NCBI GenBank assembly: GCA_009823395.1
Contig: CM020501.1
Span: forward strand, 25,015,861-25,079,860
Origin: Thamnaconus septentrionalis
Taxonomy: Eukaryota; Chordata; Actinopteri; Tetraodontiformes; Monacanthidae
Direction of reading: 5' to 3'
Length of the DNA: 64,000 nucleotides
Shown here one piece after another: positions 62,796 to 64,000 of the stretch (within the stretch, counting starts at the first letter, position 1; every line of letters starts with the position of its first letter). The translations under genes were made by a program, and so were the position numbers. The notes beneath the pieces were generated by a model that was given only the letters and a program-made list of their open reading frames with translations, had not been told where the DNA came from and searched no databases.

Positions 62796-63591
62796 CACTT
62801 GCATTTGTCAAATAAAAACCAAAACAAGTTGACCAACTCAGAACAAAGTCTCAAATTCAATTTGAGCTCAATAACCTGAAACCACTACGTCATCTTCAGG
62901 GTGTATTTCTCTGGTGTTCTTCTGTGAGATGTTATGTAACTAATAGGATAAAGTGAATGACCGTTGCATTTATTCTCAAAGCTGCTCAATTACCGTGAAG
63001 CACTGTGGTGGACGAGAAGGCAAAATGTGAAAAACAAAGTGTGGGTAAATCAGATTTCCCTACAGTCAAAGTTCTCCCACCTTGCAGGGCCGGAGCCAAG
63101 ATTTTCAACAATCATGGGTACCCCCTTGTGGGCGGACGACCACCACCCATATAAAGTTTTGCCATGAAAAGTGTTGCCCCCTCATTTCCGAGCGAATTTA
63201 ATCGCCCTGAAATGTATTTTCTCAGAATGTGATCTCCAGCGGAGCGTCCCAGTCAAACGAGGAAGAGGATGACTGATGGACTATATTAGTTTCTTATGCA
63301 CAAAAATGCGGCTGCGGCTCATTTACAGCTCATTTACATTTTTCAAACCAAACCCAAAACAAATGGGCCAACTAAAAATAAAGCCTCGTGTTTTACTTAA
63401 GCAGGCTGAAATGACAGCACCTAGATGCCATTCGTGTTGTCTTTAAAGATACCACATACAAATAATAATAGGGTAACCAATGTCAAAGATGTTGAACCAA
63501 ATTTGTTGTTGCGAAAAGCACATAGTGGATGAATAAACATCACAAAAGTAGCTCAAATGTTTGGTAAAAACTACAAATTTATAAAAAGAAC

Positions 63592-63650
63592 TACACTACC
63601 AGTCAAAAGTTTGGACACACCCTATAAATCTAATAATACCAGAATACCTT
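63592..63650. mobile_element. Tc1-like transposon end
   Basis: Reads acactaccagtcaaaagttt then ggacacacc, the well-known terminal sequence of fish Tc1-like elements. No transposase frame follows. Confidence 0.7.
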
Positions 63651-63679
63651 TTCATTCATTCTGAACCATTAGGCCATTG

Positions 63680-63910
63680 AGTCCAGGAAAACTGTCCGGA
63701 ATGCTGTCTGTCACACAGCGGGGAAGAGTTCTAGAGGATGATGATGGCTCTAGGCAGGAAGGATCTCCTGAAGCGTTCCTTCAGACAACGCAGCTGTCAG
63801 TCTCTTGGAGAAGACGCTCCGCTGTCTGTCCAGTGTGTGGTTGTCCATGATGGATAACAGTTTGTTCAACTTCCTCCCCTCCACCACCGCTTGCTGACTT
63901 ACTTGCCAAC
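63680..63910 (-). mobile_element. LINE-like fragment between two Tc1-like ends
   Basis: Contains gatggctctaggcaggaagg, atctcctgaagcgttccttc and gatggataacagtttgttca, words typical of the 3' part of fish non-LTR retrotransposons and similar to 29.82-29.87 kb. No reverse transcriptase motif is visible. Confidence 0.45.
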
Positions 63911-63972
63911 TCGGTTGAGCTGTGTGAACTGAAAACTTTCAGTGCAGTATGACACTGCTCCACGTATGTTTT

Positions 63973-64000
63973 AATGTACACTACCAGTCAAAAGTTTGGA
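63973..64000. mobile_element. Second Tc1-like end, cut by the window edge
   Basis: Reads tacactaccagtcaaaagtt then tgga, in the same orientation as the end at 63,592, so the two are direct, not inverted. Confidence 0.65.

Larger units (their letters stand above)
61700..64000. other. 5' flank: no gene recognised
   Basis: Right of the CpG block the sequence is AT-richer and holds an hAT element, a CTG repeat, a LINE-like piece and two Tc1-like ends. I see no divergent gene start or exon. Confidence 0.6.

Overview
The window looks like vertebrate nuclear DNA, most likely from a teleost fish. It has very long introns, dense CA/TG, TA, GAA and CT microsatellites, many short fish-type hAT remnants, a MITE-like family, Tc1-like ends and a LINE 3' remnant. 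It has no bacterial-style operons, ribosome binding sites or dense coding. Almost every long open frame here is chance, microsatellite or transposon sequence.

The one gene I can support runs on the minus strand and leaves the window at its left edge. It is the 5' end of a dystrophin/utrophin-family gene. Two exons are certain by splice sites, phase and protein match: 16,209-16,270 (62 nt) and 1,643-1,735 (93 nt). They have the same lengths and phases as human DMD exons 2 and 3 and encode the start of the first calponin-homology domain of the N-terminal actin-binding region. The residues are mixed. The first exon reads EREDVQKKTFTKWVN, which is dystrophin-like. The second has a KPT...DLFSDLCDGRRLLELLEGLVG core. 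Its KP and its overall divergence lean towards a fish utrophin. I use utrn as the more likely symbol but cannot exclude dmd.

Further upstream on the same strand I propose two new 5' exons. One lies in a CpG-rich promoter region, with a strong donor at 61,158. The other is a small exon at 57,654-57,696. Joined to the known exons they keep one open frame and give a short unique N-terminus. This resembles the human utrophin-A layout: CpG-island exon 1A, small exon 2A, then a very long intron. A second CpG-rich block at about 27.0-29.3 kb inside that long intron holds a weak candidate for an alternative first exon, where human UTRN has promoter B.

Layout: 1-1,642 is the next intron. 1,736-16,208 is an intron of about 14.5 kb with MITE copies, an hAT element with an 8-bp target duplication, a long polypurine tract and an exon-like cassette at 12,351-12,465. 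16,271-57,653 is an intron of about 41 kb with repeats, a perfect 69-bp inverted duplication (18,420-18,488 and 22,924-22,992), the second CpG-rich block and a broken coding-like segment near 40 kb. 57,697-61,157 is the first intron. 61,158-61,700 is the promoter region. 61,700-64,000 is 5' flank with hAT, Tc1-like and LINE-like pieces. I found no tRNA, rRNA or CRISPR array and no convincing second protein-coding gene.
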